Assembly (NCBI RefSeq): GCF_009870125.1 | Contig: NC_046679.1 | Span: 7,130,001-7,194,000 of the forward strand | DNA: 64,000 nt | Direction: 5' to 3' | Origin: Drosophila pseudoobscura | Lineage: Eukaryota; Arthropoda; Insecta; Diptera; Drosophilidae | Shown: in pieces, positions 23,242-37,009 of the stretch | How the letters are laid out: the number at the start of each line of letters is the position of its first letter | Position numbering within the stretch: position 1 is the stretch's first letter | Notes under the pieces: model-generated | The model's database searches: none | The model's input: only the letters and a program-made list of their open reading frames with translations | What the model was told of the DNA's origin: nothing | Program-made: the position numbers and the translations under genes

Positions 23242-26200
23242 GCCCATGTATGCAGAGAGACACCAACACCAGTCACGCTCTCTGCCTCGCTCTGTTTCAC
23301 TTGCTCTTCTTCTCTCCTGTCTGTCTGTCTGCCCGCCAGCTCGGTGTCTCTCTCACGCGTTGCGCTGCTCTTGCTCTCGCGACGCTTTTTACCTGTGCGA
23401 ATGTTAATTGAAGAATTTATTGTTTGTCTCTTTGTTGTATTATTGCCTGGTGCTGCCCTGGCGACGGCGACGGCGGCGTCGATGTCAGCGGATCTTTTTT
23501 CCCTCAAATTTTATTTGTCGCGTTTAATTATGACAAAAGCAACAACAAACCCGAATAGCGACTGCGCCGCTCTGCCGATCATTGACTTTTCTGGCCGCCA
23601 AAGGGGTATTAATATAGGGTGAGGAGGTTCTTCCTCCTCGGGTGGAATGACACTCTCACTATCTCAAGATATTTCATTCGCAACCATGCAAAAGAGAGCC
23701 TTCTGGAAATTTCTCACCCTATATCAATAGACCTTGTGCCCGCCCTGGCGTCACATAGTTTTTGTTGCTGCTGCTGGTAAAGCTTTTCTGCAGGTGGGGG
23801 TGATATTTGTTACGTAGGGAAACAGAGGGAGAGATAGGTACCACGAGATCGAAAAATAAACTCTACCGTTCTTGTAAGCACTTCTAGGTTTTTGTGGCTT
23901 GGCAACAGTGGAATGAATGGGTAGATGGATGTTCGCTTTTTATTAATATTAATCAAAACCCCTCCCAACAATTGCCATTTTAATCCAATTCCATAAACAT
24001 TTTAGCAACAGCATTCCTGAACTTTTGCGACCCGTTGACATGTTAATGACATTTTTATAATCTCCAAAAGCAAAAACAAAACCAAAACCAACAACCACAA
24101 AGGCGGATGCAACATTTTTCATTGTTTATGGGACACACGCCAGGGGAGATACGAGCGAGAAGGAGCCAAACGAGGATACAAATTGTTTTTTGCCATTTTT
24201 GGAGAGGGAGCGGTCTCCACAAATACACACAGATACAGTCGCACACATTTACACAGATTGCATTTATTCCATTGACGTGTGGCGAGATTTTCAGTCATTT
24301 TTGATGTACGAGTGTTTTTGTTGGTGCTGTTGTTACAGATACATATGTACATATATTTTGTATATTTGAGTTAATAATACGCGACGCTTTTAAGGTAACG
24401 GGTACAGTGAACTCAAAGCACGTTAATACTGTACTTACATGCGTATGTATGGCCTTTAATTGTGAGCAGTTTGTGTGTGTTGTGAGATGGCCCAATCAGC
24501 TGATATATTTTCCTTCCTGTTTTGTCAGACAAAGGTACTTCAAAGTGTAGATTACTTTGATAGAGATACATTTAATTACTGATTGGCAACCATAGCAGGC
24601 CACTCGTATGATCTGAAAAGACTCACCTTTTAAGAAATAGACCTTGAGTGCATCCATCCTCCTCTCCTTCCATTAAGAATAATAAGAACCAAAACAAAAC
24701 ACGCAGTCCCAAGAGAGAGCAGGACAGAATCGCCAAAGAACAGAAGTCGTCGCGCAGTTGCCGTGGGCGTTTTTAATCGCACGACTTTCGGGCAGCACCA
24801 GCAGCCGGCCGAAGAGGTCGTCGTCGCCTCGCTTCGCGTCGCGTCGCTGTCTCTGCTAATTTTGTTGTTGCTGCTGGCCGTTGCTTGCCTTGGCCTCATT
24901 TCGCTTCTTCCTCTCCACCTCTATCCGCGTCCGTATAACTGCATGCTCTTCGCCTGCTGAGGGGAAATAGCTGGCATTCCAGCCATCCCATTCGGTGCAC
25001 TTCCTAGCGTCTCTTCCCACTGGATTCTCTCTTTGTTGATACCCTAGCAGAAGGTAGTTTGCCTTTGACCGGAGTTTGGAAACGCATCTCCGACCACTTC
25101 AAGTGAATATTTCATTGTAGTTGATTTTCTCCATAGTATGGATCTCCAAGAGTATTAAAAGCTTCGACCCCATGAACTTAGTCTTCCTTTCGGATTGTTG
25201 TTGCTTAGCACGTTTTGCGTTTATGATCGTAGCGTGATTTCTGCCTTCTTTTGTTGTTGCTTCTGATGATCCGACGGCGACGGCGACAGCTTCTGTTACT
25301 TTATTGCGCCGCAGGTTGGTTTTATTGTAGTTTCGGCAACAGGTGTGGCCCCCACTGTACATTGAACCCATCCAGCCTGTACCGTACCGCTAGTCACACA
25401 TCATGCAATGTCATAGCAATGGCTATGACGTGTTCTTGCCCAACATATCCTTATCGGTGAGGTCTTCCTTACGAGCTGTGACGTCTTCAGAGTTTCCAGT
25501 TCCCGGTTTTCGTTTCGTATTCCCAGATAAGCAGGTCGGGCCACTCTGTTGACGTTTCTATGGGATGGCATGACTCATCGAAGAATCCCCCCTAAGCAGA
25601 GATCGGTGACGGCGGCAGCGTTACGATTTCTAGTCCACATTAGAGCGGCGCGACAAATGTCGACAGCTCATCGACTTGTTCATCTCTCTCTCTCTCTTTC
25701 TATGCGGACTCTCTCGATTGATTTCTGCCGGCTGTGCCTATGGTAAGGTGAGGCCGCACCGCTTTCACTCTCTCAATCTCTGTCGCACCTTTTGTGTCTT
25801 AACGAAATAGGCTACTCTCGTAGGAGAGGTTCTTCGTCAACACCTCACCTTGTCAATAGGCACCCTAGATCGCTGGACGCTCTCTTTCGTTCTGCCGCTC
25901 TCTTTGGACTTTGTGAGTGCTGAGGCTACCGGACCTAGGTCTAGAAATATTCAATATTCCACGCCGCTGCTGCTGTTGCTACCCCTTCATTCAAGGGCCC
26001 TTAACTCTTGTGATCTCTGATACGCCTGATTTGGTTAACCACTCCACTCCACCGCACGTCTCCTCATCCGTCAGAACCCCTTCAAACAAAGCGCAACCTC
26101 AAAATGTTTTAATGCCCTGCCAAAAAAACAACTATAAAAACCGAAAAGCCTGCCCAAAAACAAAAACAAAAAACAACACCAACAATCAGAAACAAACCCC

Positions 26201-26424
26201 AAGTTCTGGTATTTTTATGCCCCTCTCTCGCTGGCAAAAGTGTCCGACGCATATTTCAACTTGTCAGCCAAAGAAAATAAAAGAAAAGACGACCAGCAAA
26301 AAAATTAAAAAAGGCTCGTAAAGCTGAAATCAGCAAAGCCGTTTCGGGGGGTAATTAATCGCCATCGCCGTAGCCAGGCGGCACGGCACACACATGGAGA
26401 TCGGGGCAGGCAGGAGGGACAGAA

Positions 26425-26452
26425 CAGACAGACAGACAGACAGACAGACAGA
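26425..26452. repeat. (CAGA)n microsatellite
   Basis: Seven tandem CAGA units, 28 bp, uninterrupted. Confidence 0.9.
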
Positions 26453-29400
26453 AAGTGTACCCCGATATCCAGACCCAAAACATAAAAAAGAGCACACCGA
26501 GCAGATCCCAAATGGCAGGCAGCAGCCAGACCCAAGCCTGGATGTGTTTCTTTTTTTTCAAAAGTACGCTAGAGACTTGGAATTATTAATCAGGGGTTGA
26601 TTGACCAGTTCTATTACAATAGTTCTCCTAACTTGGAGGCTGGAAAGTGACAAACCTCAAAGAAAAGTAAACCTGAGATAACACCCTCTAAAACTAAAAC
26701 TAAAACCTTATCTCAGACCTATCAGAAATGGAACCAGTTTTCGGGCAAGCAATCTCCAAAAATGGCGATCGTGCGGCTAATCCGGCCACTTTCATACACT
26801 TTCCATTCCAATTGCCTCATTTTGATGGGGCCTTAAATCAATAAATTATTAAAAAATAATTGTAAAGTCAAAGAAAAAACGATGGGGGAGGGGTGTTGTC
26901 ACTGAGAAGAGACTACCGGCTTGACTACCGATTCGCCATAGAGGTTTACGTAGTACGTACCTATAATTTCACAATCAATTTTTGACGCGTTTTCGACTTT
27001 GGTCTTGGCTGATTTGTGCCTCATTTTGTGAAATTGAATTTATTATTTCGCAAGATACAAAAACACACACTCATGGATACACACACAGCACCTATATAGA
27101 TGCATAGATACATATGTATATGTGGTATAAGCGACAATGGCAGCCTGTAATTGACCCACTTATGGCCATGGTAGACGGTGGGGTATACTGGTTAAGGGGG
27201 TGCTTCCAGGTGGTGGGTGGCAGGCGACACAGGCCTGCTCTCAGCTGGCGCGCTGCCTCAACATCAACACGTGTGCGGCAAGCCCCGGACTCCCGAGCCC
27301 CGAACCCGACACCGACTCCGACTCTGGCCTGTTGCCATTTCCATTTCCATTGTGTTGTGTCTGTTGTCTCTGTTGCATGTGGCCAAAAACCTGTTTGCAG
27401 GCGCTCTAATTGTGCACCCTAGACCCCTACCACCTCCACTCCCCAGCAGCACTTCCCCAGTTGGCAGCACGTTTTCATTCATCGACAAACTGTTGCATGC
27501 AGCCGCCAGTTGTAAATTTATTTACTTATTTGTTCATTTCCCCCCTGCTGCCCCTCCGAGTCTCGGTCTCTCCAGGTCTGAGTCGCTCGTGCCGAGCCCG
27601 TGAGACACTTGGGGCTGCCGCTGGCCAAAAAAAAGAGCAGGGTCCACGCGTCGCCATGTATGTTATGTCGATGGACGCATGGCTGGATGGATGATTCACT
27701 CTCTTGGGTTCGTTCTCGTATCGTCTTTGGCTGTGGTCTCAAAGCCATTATCAAACGGGGCACGCACTAACAGACTCAGGCGTAGCCCCATGGGCCGGGC
27801 CCGGGCCCGTGCCCGGACATTTCCTTGTCTTATCTGTAGGCTGGTTTTGCGGTTTCCTTTTCTATTGAAGATCGTGTTTCGCCATACCCGGATGGGCCAT
27901 ACACCCTGCCTTGTTTGATCTGGGGGTTTGTCCATTTGCCCTCGCCAAATATTGGTTCATCATAATAATTATTTGTCTGTTTGCCTCGTATTTGTACAAA
28001 ACGGAAACTTGCCCGAGTACGAGTGCGAGTATGTTCAAAAAAGGGCCATATTATGAGTTTAATGCCGGGGAAAACCCCTTGACGCACGCTGGATTCCATG
28101 GAGTCTTCATATCAGCTGCAGTTCTGTTGGGATACCCAACGATCTTGAGTGTAATACTCAAGACATACTACGAGTACACACGATAGGAATCGAATTCGAA
28201 TTGGATACCCAAACAACAGTACGAGTAACTTTCAAACATTCATCAACAATAATCTAGTTGATTCCGACAATGTACAGAAGTGATTCAAGCATAGTGCAGC
28301 GAATACTTGGTGATTGAAAGGAAACAAAGTACATTTCAATGGATCAGGAAAAGGAAATACTTCTGGAATAGGAATTGTTCTAGATCGCACATCTGCCTTG
28401 ACTTCTACTACTATAAGTATCCCTATGAAAAATGTGCTACAAAGTACGATTCTCATTGGAAAAAAAGCCAGCGGTAGAGGGAGTATTGGTACCTTTTTCG
28501 CTGTTAAGCCGCACTGGGATAGAGAGAGTGAGAGAGAGCGATGAAGTTTCAGGAGTCGGCATACATACATATATCATATATAAACCTTATTCTTCCCCTA
28601 AAAAGGTGGACAGACATGGCTTTATTGACTCGGTTATTGATGCAGATCAAGAATATATATGATTCATCACATTGAAAACGCTTCCTTCTGGCTCTTACAT
28701 AAGTTTACACAAATCTGCGTATCGCACTTTGTTCCTATTGAGATTTTTTGCAAGTTAAAGTTGCAAGATAAAACAAAATGTTTCTTATCTGATGAAGCCT
28801 TGTGACCGGAGATGGATTACGATATTGTTACCCGTTTTATTGTTGGATTAAGCACCTGCTTGCGCACGTAGAATCACGTAGATGCTGGAATAATATATAT
28901 TTAGAAAACACATACAATACACACACAAATGTCACAATCAGTCGCAGTTGGAGGAAATGTAACTAAAACATCCAGCTGTGGCAGAATGCTGAGGCCATGT
29001 AAATGCTAAAGAGACCGCTCCTAGAAATGGCGAACAAATGTAGAAACATTAACCAATGCAAACTGCAGCTAATTTACAATTTTCAACAATTTTTGTAACA
29101 ACTGCAACTGCAACAACAACAACAACAACAACAAAAGATGCCGAAAACAAAGCCAAAGGCGAGGCGATCCGAGGCGAACGTTGCGCTTTGATTGAATCGA
29201 ATGCGAGGCGTTTTGTCGAAGTCCAAAGTCGTACAAAAAGAAACACTAAGATGGGTAATGTTTATGTAACGACTAAGGGATACCTACTACATGAGAAATA
29301 TATGGATGAACCGGATTAAGGGGAATAGCCGAGGTCTTCCTCTGGCCTGGACACAACTAGATCCCACAGGGTAACCTATAGATACAGGTCCTAAAGACCA

Positions 29401-31957
29401 CTTGATCCTCAGTCAAAGGTTTGATACCCACTTCTATAAGCCCCTTTCTACTTTGTTTCTTATGGGGAACTCAAAGCAAAATAACAATAGTAACAAACAG
29501 CATTTAATGCATTTTGTGGCCGCTTCGAGCGCGAAAATTATGTGAATTTTCGTTGAATGTTGTATGCCGCACACCTGCGTGCCCAATCGGCACCGATTGC
29601 ACCGGCATCGCTTCAACATCGGTGACAAATGGCAGCGAAACATATTTTCAAGTTTAATAAGCGAAAAATGAATGGCCAAGATGCTGCCGCTGTTGCTGTT
29701 GCTGCTGATGGATTTGCTGCAACTGAAATTACCATAATGATCTCAATATTTGCACAACTTTATCACGACAAACTATTTAATTATACACAGAGGCAGCGGC
29801 AGAGGCAGAGGCAATTGCTGTTCGTTCGCTTCATTTTCTGCCGCACAATTAGACACGCGAGATCTGGGAGGGCAGGGCGTATGAGTAATGCAAGTGCAGC
29901 TCTATCGTGGCGATACGGCGACGGCGACGACGACGACGGCGACTGCCATGCCTCCCCCTCAACGGAATGACTTCAGCGTCTATTAATAGCATTCCAAGTC
30001 TTATTTTCTTCTGGTTTCGTTTTGGTTATTTTACTTGGCGTTAAACCTATTTTAGGCATAGCCGAAGCCGCAAGTCGCCACGCCAATGCCTTGCAATGGG
30101 TGAGGCAATTACTCACGGCAAGGGCAGCTCTGACCCCCGAGTGGCAGCTGAGTGGCAGCTTCAGTTGCAAGTGAAGTTGCAACAAATTAGCTGCGAAACG
30201 AGCGCGTGAGAAAAGCAAAGTTGTGCGGTCGCACTCTTAAAAATAGCAATCTGTATGGGGAGCACTTTGCCAAAGACGTGATGACATTGGGGTACTTCCA
30301 AGGAGCCATAACAACTGCAGACTGCGACTCATTTCAGTTGATCTTGAAAAGGAATAGAGTTCGGAAATAGATGTAATGCTTTAGCTGTGCTCCAGAAAAG
30401 TATGCTACGAAAAATGGCTGCCATTTCAAGCAGGGGGTAGATAATGATCATTCATAAAGTATTTCTTTGTTATGATACCAGAATTCGAAACAGAAAATCT
30501 TGATGTTATTTGTTCTCGATAAAGGCATGAACAAAATGATGATATTTTTACTAAATTAGGGAAAAACACCTTCTTTATATAGGGCAGTGCCAGAGCCTTG
30601 CGCTTGGGTATGTAATCTTTTGTATCTAAACAAAGCATCACATCATCTGTCCTATCTTAACATATAAATATCAACAATATAGTTCATAAAGCAAGGATAA
30701 ATCGGTGACTCTGCCAAGTAACGATATAAAACCAATGAAACATATTAAACCGATCAACAAACTAAGGCTCTCATTGCACTTCTAAGACAGTTTAGTCGAA
30801 GTTTAACAAGGGAGTGACATAGCCTTGACTCTGGCCTCCCTTTCAACTGCCTCACATTCGACTCTCACGTGTTCATTTCATCAATATGTTTGTTCTTCTC
30901 CGTACTTTACCGCTTTATCTTGCCGAAGAATCCTCGAAGCCGTCCAAAACAGCTGTAAAAGCCAAGGCTACATAAACAAGTTCAGTTTGAATTGTGGCAA
31001 TTAGCGGGCGAGTGTTGCAAACAGTTGGCAAAACAGATGCCAGTGTCCGCACAACCAGATGTGGCAGAACCATCCCTGGATATCAATCAAAAGTGTTCCT
31101 AAAGAATGGTATTTCGTAGATCTGGGTCTCCAATTAAATCCCAACGATTTTTACTTGTTTTTTTTTATTATTTCAAAATTTTATTGATGATTAGTACTAA
31201 ATAATGTTTGGTTTTTTCTTCTTCCTTCTCTTTTTTTTTTGGTTTTTATCATTACCAGTTTCAATGAATTTTATGTTTATTTTTGCAGTCTTAAAAATTT
31301 GTCTAAACAATAAATTTTCCATATTTCAATTATATGTTTTTTATTCTTTGTTTTTGTTTTATTCTAATGTTGAATTTTCGGAGAGAGTTTTGTGTTTGAT
31401 ATACGAAAAACGTCTGCCAATTAATGCCAGGGGGGCGAGAGACTGTAGGCGGAAGGCGTGGCGTGAGGAAGGGGGGGCTGCATAAATTACAAATATACAA
31501 TATGTTTGCTTGAATGCATGCAAAAGGTATGTATGTATGTATGTTTTCCCCATACAAACAGACGCTGCTGCTTCGACAACAATGAGATTTCAAAAATTCA
31601 ACACTTTTGTTTTTTTTTTTTTGTTTTTTTGGGTTATTATTTGGTATTTTTCAAAAATATATTATGGAAAAATTGTACACTGATATTGAGGTATTGGAAA
31701 AAAGTCGGCATATATGTTTTAGGTATATGTATGTATAATCTGTATCCTTATAGATTTGTATGTACAGGACTTTCAAAAGTTATCGACTGTGATTCGTAAT
31801 GCTTAGGCAACTCTAATAGTTTTCACATGCAATAAATGGCCTTGCGGTTTGGTGCTGTTCCTTACTCGGGGGAAATACTTCAAAAAATGCCGTATAAAAG
31901 GAAAATACAATTAATCACGATCCATCCATGATGTAGCAAACATAGGATACGATACCT

Positions 31958-31979
31958 ATCATCATCATCATCATCATCA
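31958..31979. repeat. (ATC)n microsatellite
   Basis: About seven tandem ATC units in the AT-rich flank 3' of yata. Confidence 0.9.
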
Positions 31980-32978
31980 ATATAACAAGTGCATTTTCTA
32001 CTACATACGATTCAAAAATGGTATTTCTGTGGAAAAGCTATCAAAATTTGTTTCCATTCACTAATTTCTTGTGTTTGGATTGGTTTTTCGGGGGTGTTCT
32101 TTCCTTCTTTTTTTGTTTAGTTGCTGTTTGGTTCTATTTAATTCGTTTCCATTTATTATGAACTATATAAAAATATTTACTTCGTATTATTTTAGATTTA
32201 TGTATTAAAATTCATTTTTGGTTACGCTCTCTATTCGCAAAAATACGTTTTTGTTTTTGTTTCATTTATTCATGGAAATTTCTTTCTTCTTACAGCGCTG
32301 CTAGAAAATCTAATATGGAATACTTTTCTTTTCTAGCTTGGAAAATTGGCGAGTAAAATAACTAAAGGAAAACGCGCACACACACAAAGAGAGAAACAGG
32401 CACACAATGATAGTGGGATCCGTTTCTCCATCTTTCATCTTTGATATTGAATCCTTTCACTCTCAATTTACACAAGAATTCTATGCAGATCGGACCTTGG
32501 ACACGATTCCTTACAACATTTCTAATATCAAAAATTCTGCCCTGCAGGGCATCGCTCATCGCTAGATTTTAGTTGATTTTTCTTCGATTACTAAAAGTAC
32601 AAATTTGAAGTTATTTACTAACTACTGCTTGGGGGCTGGGTTGGTTTTTGTTTTTGTTTTTCTTTTTATATAAATATAAATTACATTTTTAATTACAGTG
32701 CTTTACATTTGAAATATCGTTAGAGCGGGAGATAGAGAGATACATTAGTGAATATCGGTGCCAGCATTAGATCTATAAACTGTATCGAAATTGTAGGCTC
32801 CAAACACTGAGATTGCATTGAATGCAAAAACATTTACGAGTACGAAACATGGGGCATGCACACACGCATATAGAAATATACAAATACACTTGGGGGCGGA
32901 GGCGGGAAGGGGCTTAAATGTAAGGGATGGAAATAACAGCTATATAACACACATAATGCTGTTATTCGGTTATTACTT

Positions 32979-35900
32979 TTAAAGCTTTTTGGCGCCCAAT
33001 TTCAATGGGCCAGTCGCTCGCTGGGCGCGACGAGCCTCCAGTTCACGCTGTCGCTGCAGTTTCTTCTCCTCGCGCTTGCGCCGCGCCTCGTCCAGCTTAT
33101 TGCCTGCAGAGCAAAAGGATTCAAATTAGCAGGAGATTGCTTGTGGGATAAGGATAAGGAGAACTCACCCATACCCGGCTCATCCAGCGTCTCAAATTCA
33201 CCGTCGGCCCACGAATCGCTATTCCAATTGGCATTGTGCGTCGAATTATTCAAATGCGACGAAGGCGGGCTTATGTTATTGCAATTGGCAGTTGCCGACG
33301 TGGGCGACGTGTTGCTGCTGGATAGGGGCAGCTCCTTGGGCCGCAGCATGTTCTGCTGCTGGCCTTTCGACGGCGACGTGACATGGGAATTGAGCTTGGC
33401 CAGCGGTTCGATCAGCTCGTTCAGCTCGTGCTGCTGCAGCTGCTGTTGGTGCGGATGCTGGTGCGGCAGCAGCGGATGATGCTGCTGCTGCTGACTGGAT
33501 GACGTTGTGGAGGATATCGATTGTCTTGCCAACAGCTGCTGCTGTTGGTGTTCCTGTTCCGCCTGCTCCTCCTCCTCGCACTGCCACGAAACGCCATCAG
33601 TGTCGAATAAACTATTGAGATAGTATTGGACTTACCGGGTCCTCTTCGAGGCTTCCCCATTCCTCATTGTCCCAGCCATCGCGCACCTCAATCAGCGCAT
33701 TGGTGGCCACCAATGCTCCGCCATTGTTGGAGCTGGCTGCCAGCGGACTGCTGGGATCCTGAGAAGTCTGTAATTAAGTCGTAAACCCCATGAAAGTCGG
33801 TCTTTATGGTTTCCCCGCATCATACTCACATCCATTTCTCCCCAGTTTTCGTTGTCCCAATCGTTGTTGCCATAGTCGGAGGCCGAGGCGGACGTCTCAT
33901 TGCTTTCATGCTCCAGCGAGGTCATGGAGGTAACACTACTTGTGGTGGTCGAAAGGCTGCTGCTCGATGGTTGCTCTAAAGAAAAATACAATCAAATTAG
34001 ATTCAGATAAAGACAAAGCCCAAGGGCCAAAAACTCACCAAGCGACGCTGGCTTGGATAGATTGCGTCCAGTTAAAGGCGGTCTTGGTCTAGATGAATCA
34101 CTTTGGCTGCGATAGAACTTGGCTGTAACGGCCGTCACAGCCCATCCCGCCCAGGTGGCCGCAGCATTACCAATCGATGGGGTAGCCGTATGCACATCGG
34201 CCTCTGCGGAAATAAATATTATAGCATTTCGTTTAGAGATTAATCCCATTTCAATGCCTCACCCATCGTCTCACGCAAACTGGGATCCTCGGAGACCTTC
34301 TCCAGCTTGCCCAGGAATCCGCGTATGGTTTTAAACGCCGGATCGCGTACCGTCTTCTCCGGGTCAACAGTCAGCGAACACAGCGATGGCAAGACTCGAT
34401 TGGCCACCTCGCTGAGCAAAAAGTACTGCTGTGTGGCGGCCAGCGCCAGGACGCCGGCCACACGGGCCGGCGGGAATGGATCACGCATGGCACGAATGAA
34501 GGCAGAGACGAGGACACGCTGACGCACCTGCGGATGCAAATGCGGCGCAATCTTGCCCAGGCACACGGTCGTATTGGTCCGGATGCCACCCTGATCATCG
34601 CGTGCCTGAAGACGCGCAAAATGCCGCAACACCTCCACATTGAGATTATTGTAATTCAGCTTGGGGGCCAAGTGAATGATCGATTTGACCGTCTGCTCGC
34701 GAATGGTGGCGTTTGTGTCCAGAAATCCATGAGCCACCTGTGGGAATATCTGATCGTTGACCACCTGTGGCTGCAGATGGGCTATGAACAGATCCAACTG
34801 CTGGAGCAAACGTGACCGAGTCACACGATCCGTCGAGGCAAACAACTTGACGACGCATGGCACGATCCGCTTCTGATACTCCACCTCGTCCAAAAGTTTT
34901 CCCAACTGCAAAAGGAATCATGAATACAGTGATTGATTGCCCTTAAAATCGAATAACCACAGACATACCTTGAACATGGGGGCCAGCACAGCGGAGCCCG
35001 CATCTCCATACTCGTACGAGTTTATCAGCTGTGGAAGTATCTTGTGCTTGCACACATTATCCGGAAAGTTGTCCAGGTGCGTGGTGAGGCCACTAAAGAA
35101 CCGATTCTTTTCCGCTTTGTCTTTGATTTGGATTTCCTCTAGAAAGAGCAACGTGTCGACCAGATCGTTCTTGAAGAAGCCGCCTGGCTTCCGACAACGG
35201 GTTATGATATCCGCCGGATTAGGGCGATTCGAGGGCGAGGCTCCGACCAGCTCACAGTAGAGCGACTGCAGGGATTTGGGTATGTGATCGATATCCTTGA
35301 GGTTCGAGCGCTGCTTAAGAACCCCATTAAAAGCCTCCCACACGAGGCAGCCCAGGCCCCACATGTCCACAGAACTGAGCGGGGAAAAACACAAAGTTTA
35401 GGTAAATTACAAAGTAAGTGATTTATCAGAGTTATACCATTTGGTGGCCGCCTTGAGCTTGCTCTGATCATTCTTCTCGGGCGAGTCGTAGACCTCCAGG
35501 GTAACGGGGATCTTCACCGGCGGCATGGGGTTGCCATCGGCGGCGGAAACATACTCCAGGCTGCCCAGCTTCCACTCGCCCGAAGCGTTGACAAACACCG
35601 ACCAGGCAGACACGTTGTTATGCCTCAGATTGCCATCGTTGTTGAGGAAGGACAGGGCACGCTGAAAGAGGATTAGTTGAATCAGTTGGAACATTTTCAG
35701 AGTGCCATCACTTACCGTGATCTGGAAGATGCCCCAGGCCAGGTAGAGGCCCTTCTGGACATTGTCTGTGGCCAGTTTGGTGAAATATGTGCCCAGTGGA
35801 TCCACCGCCTCCGTGGCCACGTACAGCATCTTGTCCGTCTCCAGTGAGTCCAAGTACTGCAGTATGCTCGGGTGACGCAACGTTTTCAGCCGCTTCAATG

Positions 35901-36093
35901 CCGCCTTGGCCAGCTCACATTTCGTGTCAGAGCCGCTGCGTATGTCATAGACAAAGACGGAGACCTCCTCGAGGGTACCTTTGCGTTTGGCCTTGTGCAG
36001 CGTCCATATGGAGTAGTTGTCGAAGCCACTGACTGGTTCACCAATGTCGTAGGGGAAGTCTTTGGAGGAGTCGCGCGAGAAGAACGACCACAT
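32979..36093 (-). CDS. yata: yata, SCYL1-type pseudokinase
   Basis: SCYL1 homologue, a catalytically dead kinase with HEAT repeats that acts in COPI/Golgi-ER traffic. Nine coding exons read on the minus strand: 36093-35716, 35661-35438, 35374-34969, 34905-34263, 34203-34039, 33975-33830, 33767-33636, 33580-33169, 33103-32979. All junctions are GT/AG and in frame, giving 876 residues. The start [18 protein letters not shown] aligns with the SCYL1 N-terminus; an ATG just before it (36096) is possible. The catalytic loop reads [12 protein letters not shown] (no HRD Asp) and no DFG is present ([10 protein letters not shown]), as in the family. HEAT repeats lie about residues 330-550 ([27 protein letters not shown]). 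Then come a WAGWAV motif, acidic DNENWGE and DNEEWGS repeats, a Gln/His-rich tract in exon 8, and the end [10 protein letters not shown], the counterpart of the COPI-binding RKLD tail of mammalian SCYL1. Confidence 0.95.
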
Positions 36094-36676
36094 CATGTGT
36101 TTTGCTCGACGGCTCAATATTTTGTTACTGTTGTGTCACCACCACCACGACGCAACGACGACGACGGCCCCAACAACACTGCGCACCCAGCACACACACA
36201 CACACTCAAACACTCTATTGCACACACACACACTCACGCAGCTGTTGCTGTTGATTATTGTTGAAGGCACCTAGTTGCACTTGTATTAAGCTGCACTTTT
36301 CGTTTGATTTTGCCAGCTGGTATAGTTTCTCGAATGCACTGAATGTGGGGCTTTATCTTTATCTCCGTCATACGTTGGCCAGCCCGCCTTGCAGCTTTGG
36401 ACCTCTTTTTCCACCCGTTTGGTTTGTCTACGTCTGTCGTGTCGTCTCCTCTCCTGTGCGCAGCAACAATTTTCCAGCACACAGCACTCGTTGGTGGGGG
36501 GCCTTGTTATCCGCTCTGAGTTTTGTGTGGTTTCATTGTTCAAGTCGGAAGTCGAATAAGTGTCGAGCTTGGCTTTGGGGGGAGGAGGAAGTTAAATTAG
36601 GTTTCGTAAAATATTTCTAATCTTTTCCCGAGCACGTCAGCTTTTTCTCTTCTTCTTTGAACTATCGCAGCAGCCA

Positions 36677-36885
36677 CCAGCTGATTGTCGCGGGTTACAT
36701 TTTGGTATTGTATCGATAGGTGGTCTTTTGTGCGATTATGGTGGTAGAAACTCCTTCATTTTAATATAATATTCTTATGGTTTGTTAAAATAACTCAAGA
36801 GGAAAATCACTTAACTGACAGATCAAAATATAACCATAAAACTTCAGCTGGTTTGTTATCAGAATATATATATAGATTATCGATA
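36677..36885. promoter_or_regulatory. divergent promoter region of yata and ATP synthase gamma with two DREs
   Basis: The 916 bp between the two divergent start codons hold two perfect DREF sites TATCGATA (36711-36718 and 36878-36885) and an E-box ACCAGCTGAT (36677-36686) of the core-promoter motif-5 type. These are known marks of constitutive fly promoters. No TATA box is in a suitable place for either gene. Which DRE serves which gene is inferred from distance. Confidence 0.65.
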
Positions 36886-37009
36886 TATTAATCGGTGTTA
36901 TAACATCGTCGTCGCGCAGCCAACTTAACGCAAGTAATTTTTCGTCTGCCCATTTGCCGTGTAATTTTTTGCTAATTTTTCGAGCAGGGAATCTTCAGCA
37001 GCTCACAGG

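Larger units (their letters stand above)
20994..32978. other. ~12 kb upstream of kay and 3' of yata without a recognised gene
   Basis: No coding exon found on either strand. The first 1-2 kb are probably 5' UTR and promoter of the longest kay transcript. The rest holds microsatellites at 22291-22310 (CT), 23221-23241 (CA), 26425-26452 (GACA) and 31958-31979 (ATC), and T-rich DNA from 31.1 to 32.7 kb. The 3' UTR of yata enters from the right; the nearest minus-strand AATAAA after its stop codon is at 32270-32265. Open frames up to 211 codons (22634-23269, minus) are not protein-like. Confidence 0.5.

Noticed and set aside
22634-23269. 211-codon minus-strand frame upstream of kay
   Set aside because: Built from CA and A/T-rich runs, no homology recognised, composition like its noncoding surroundings.
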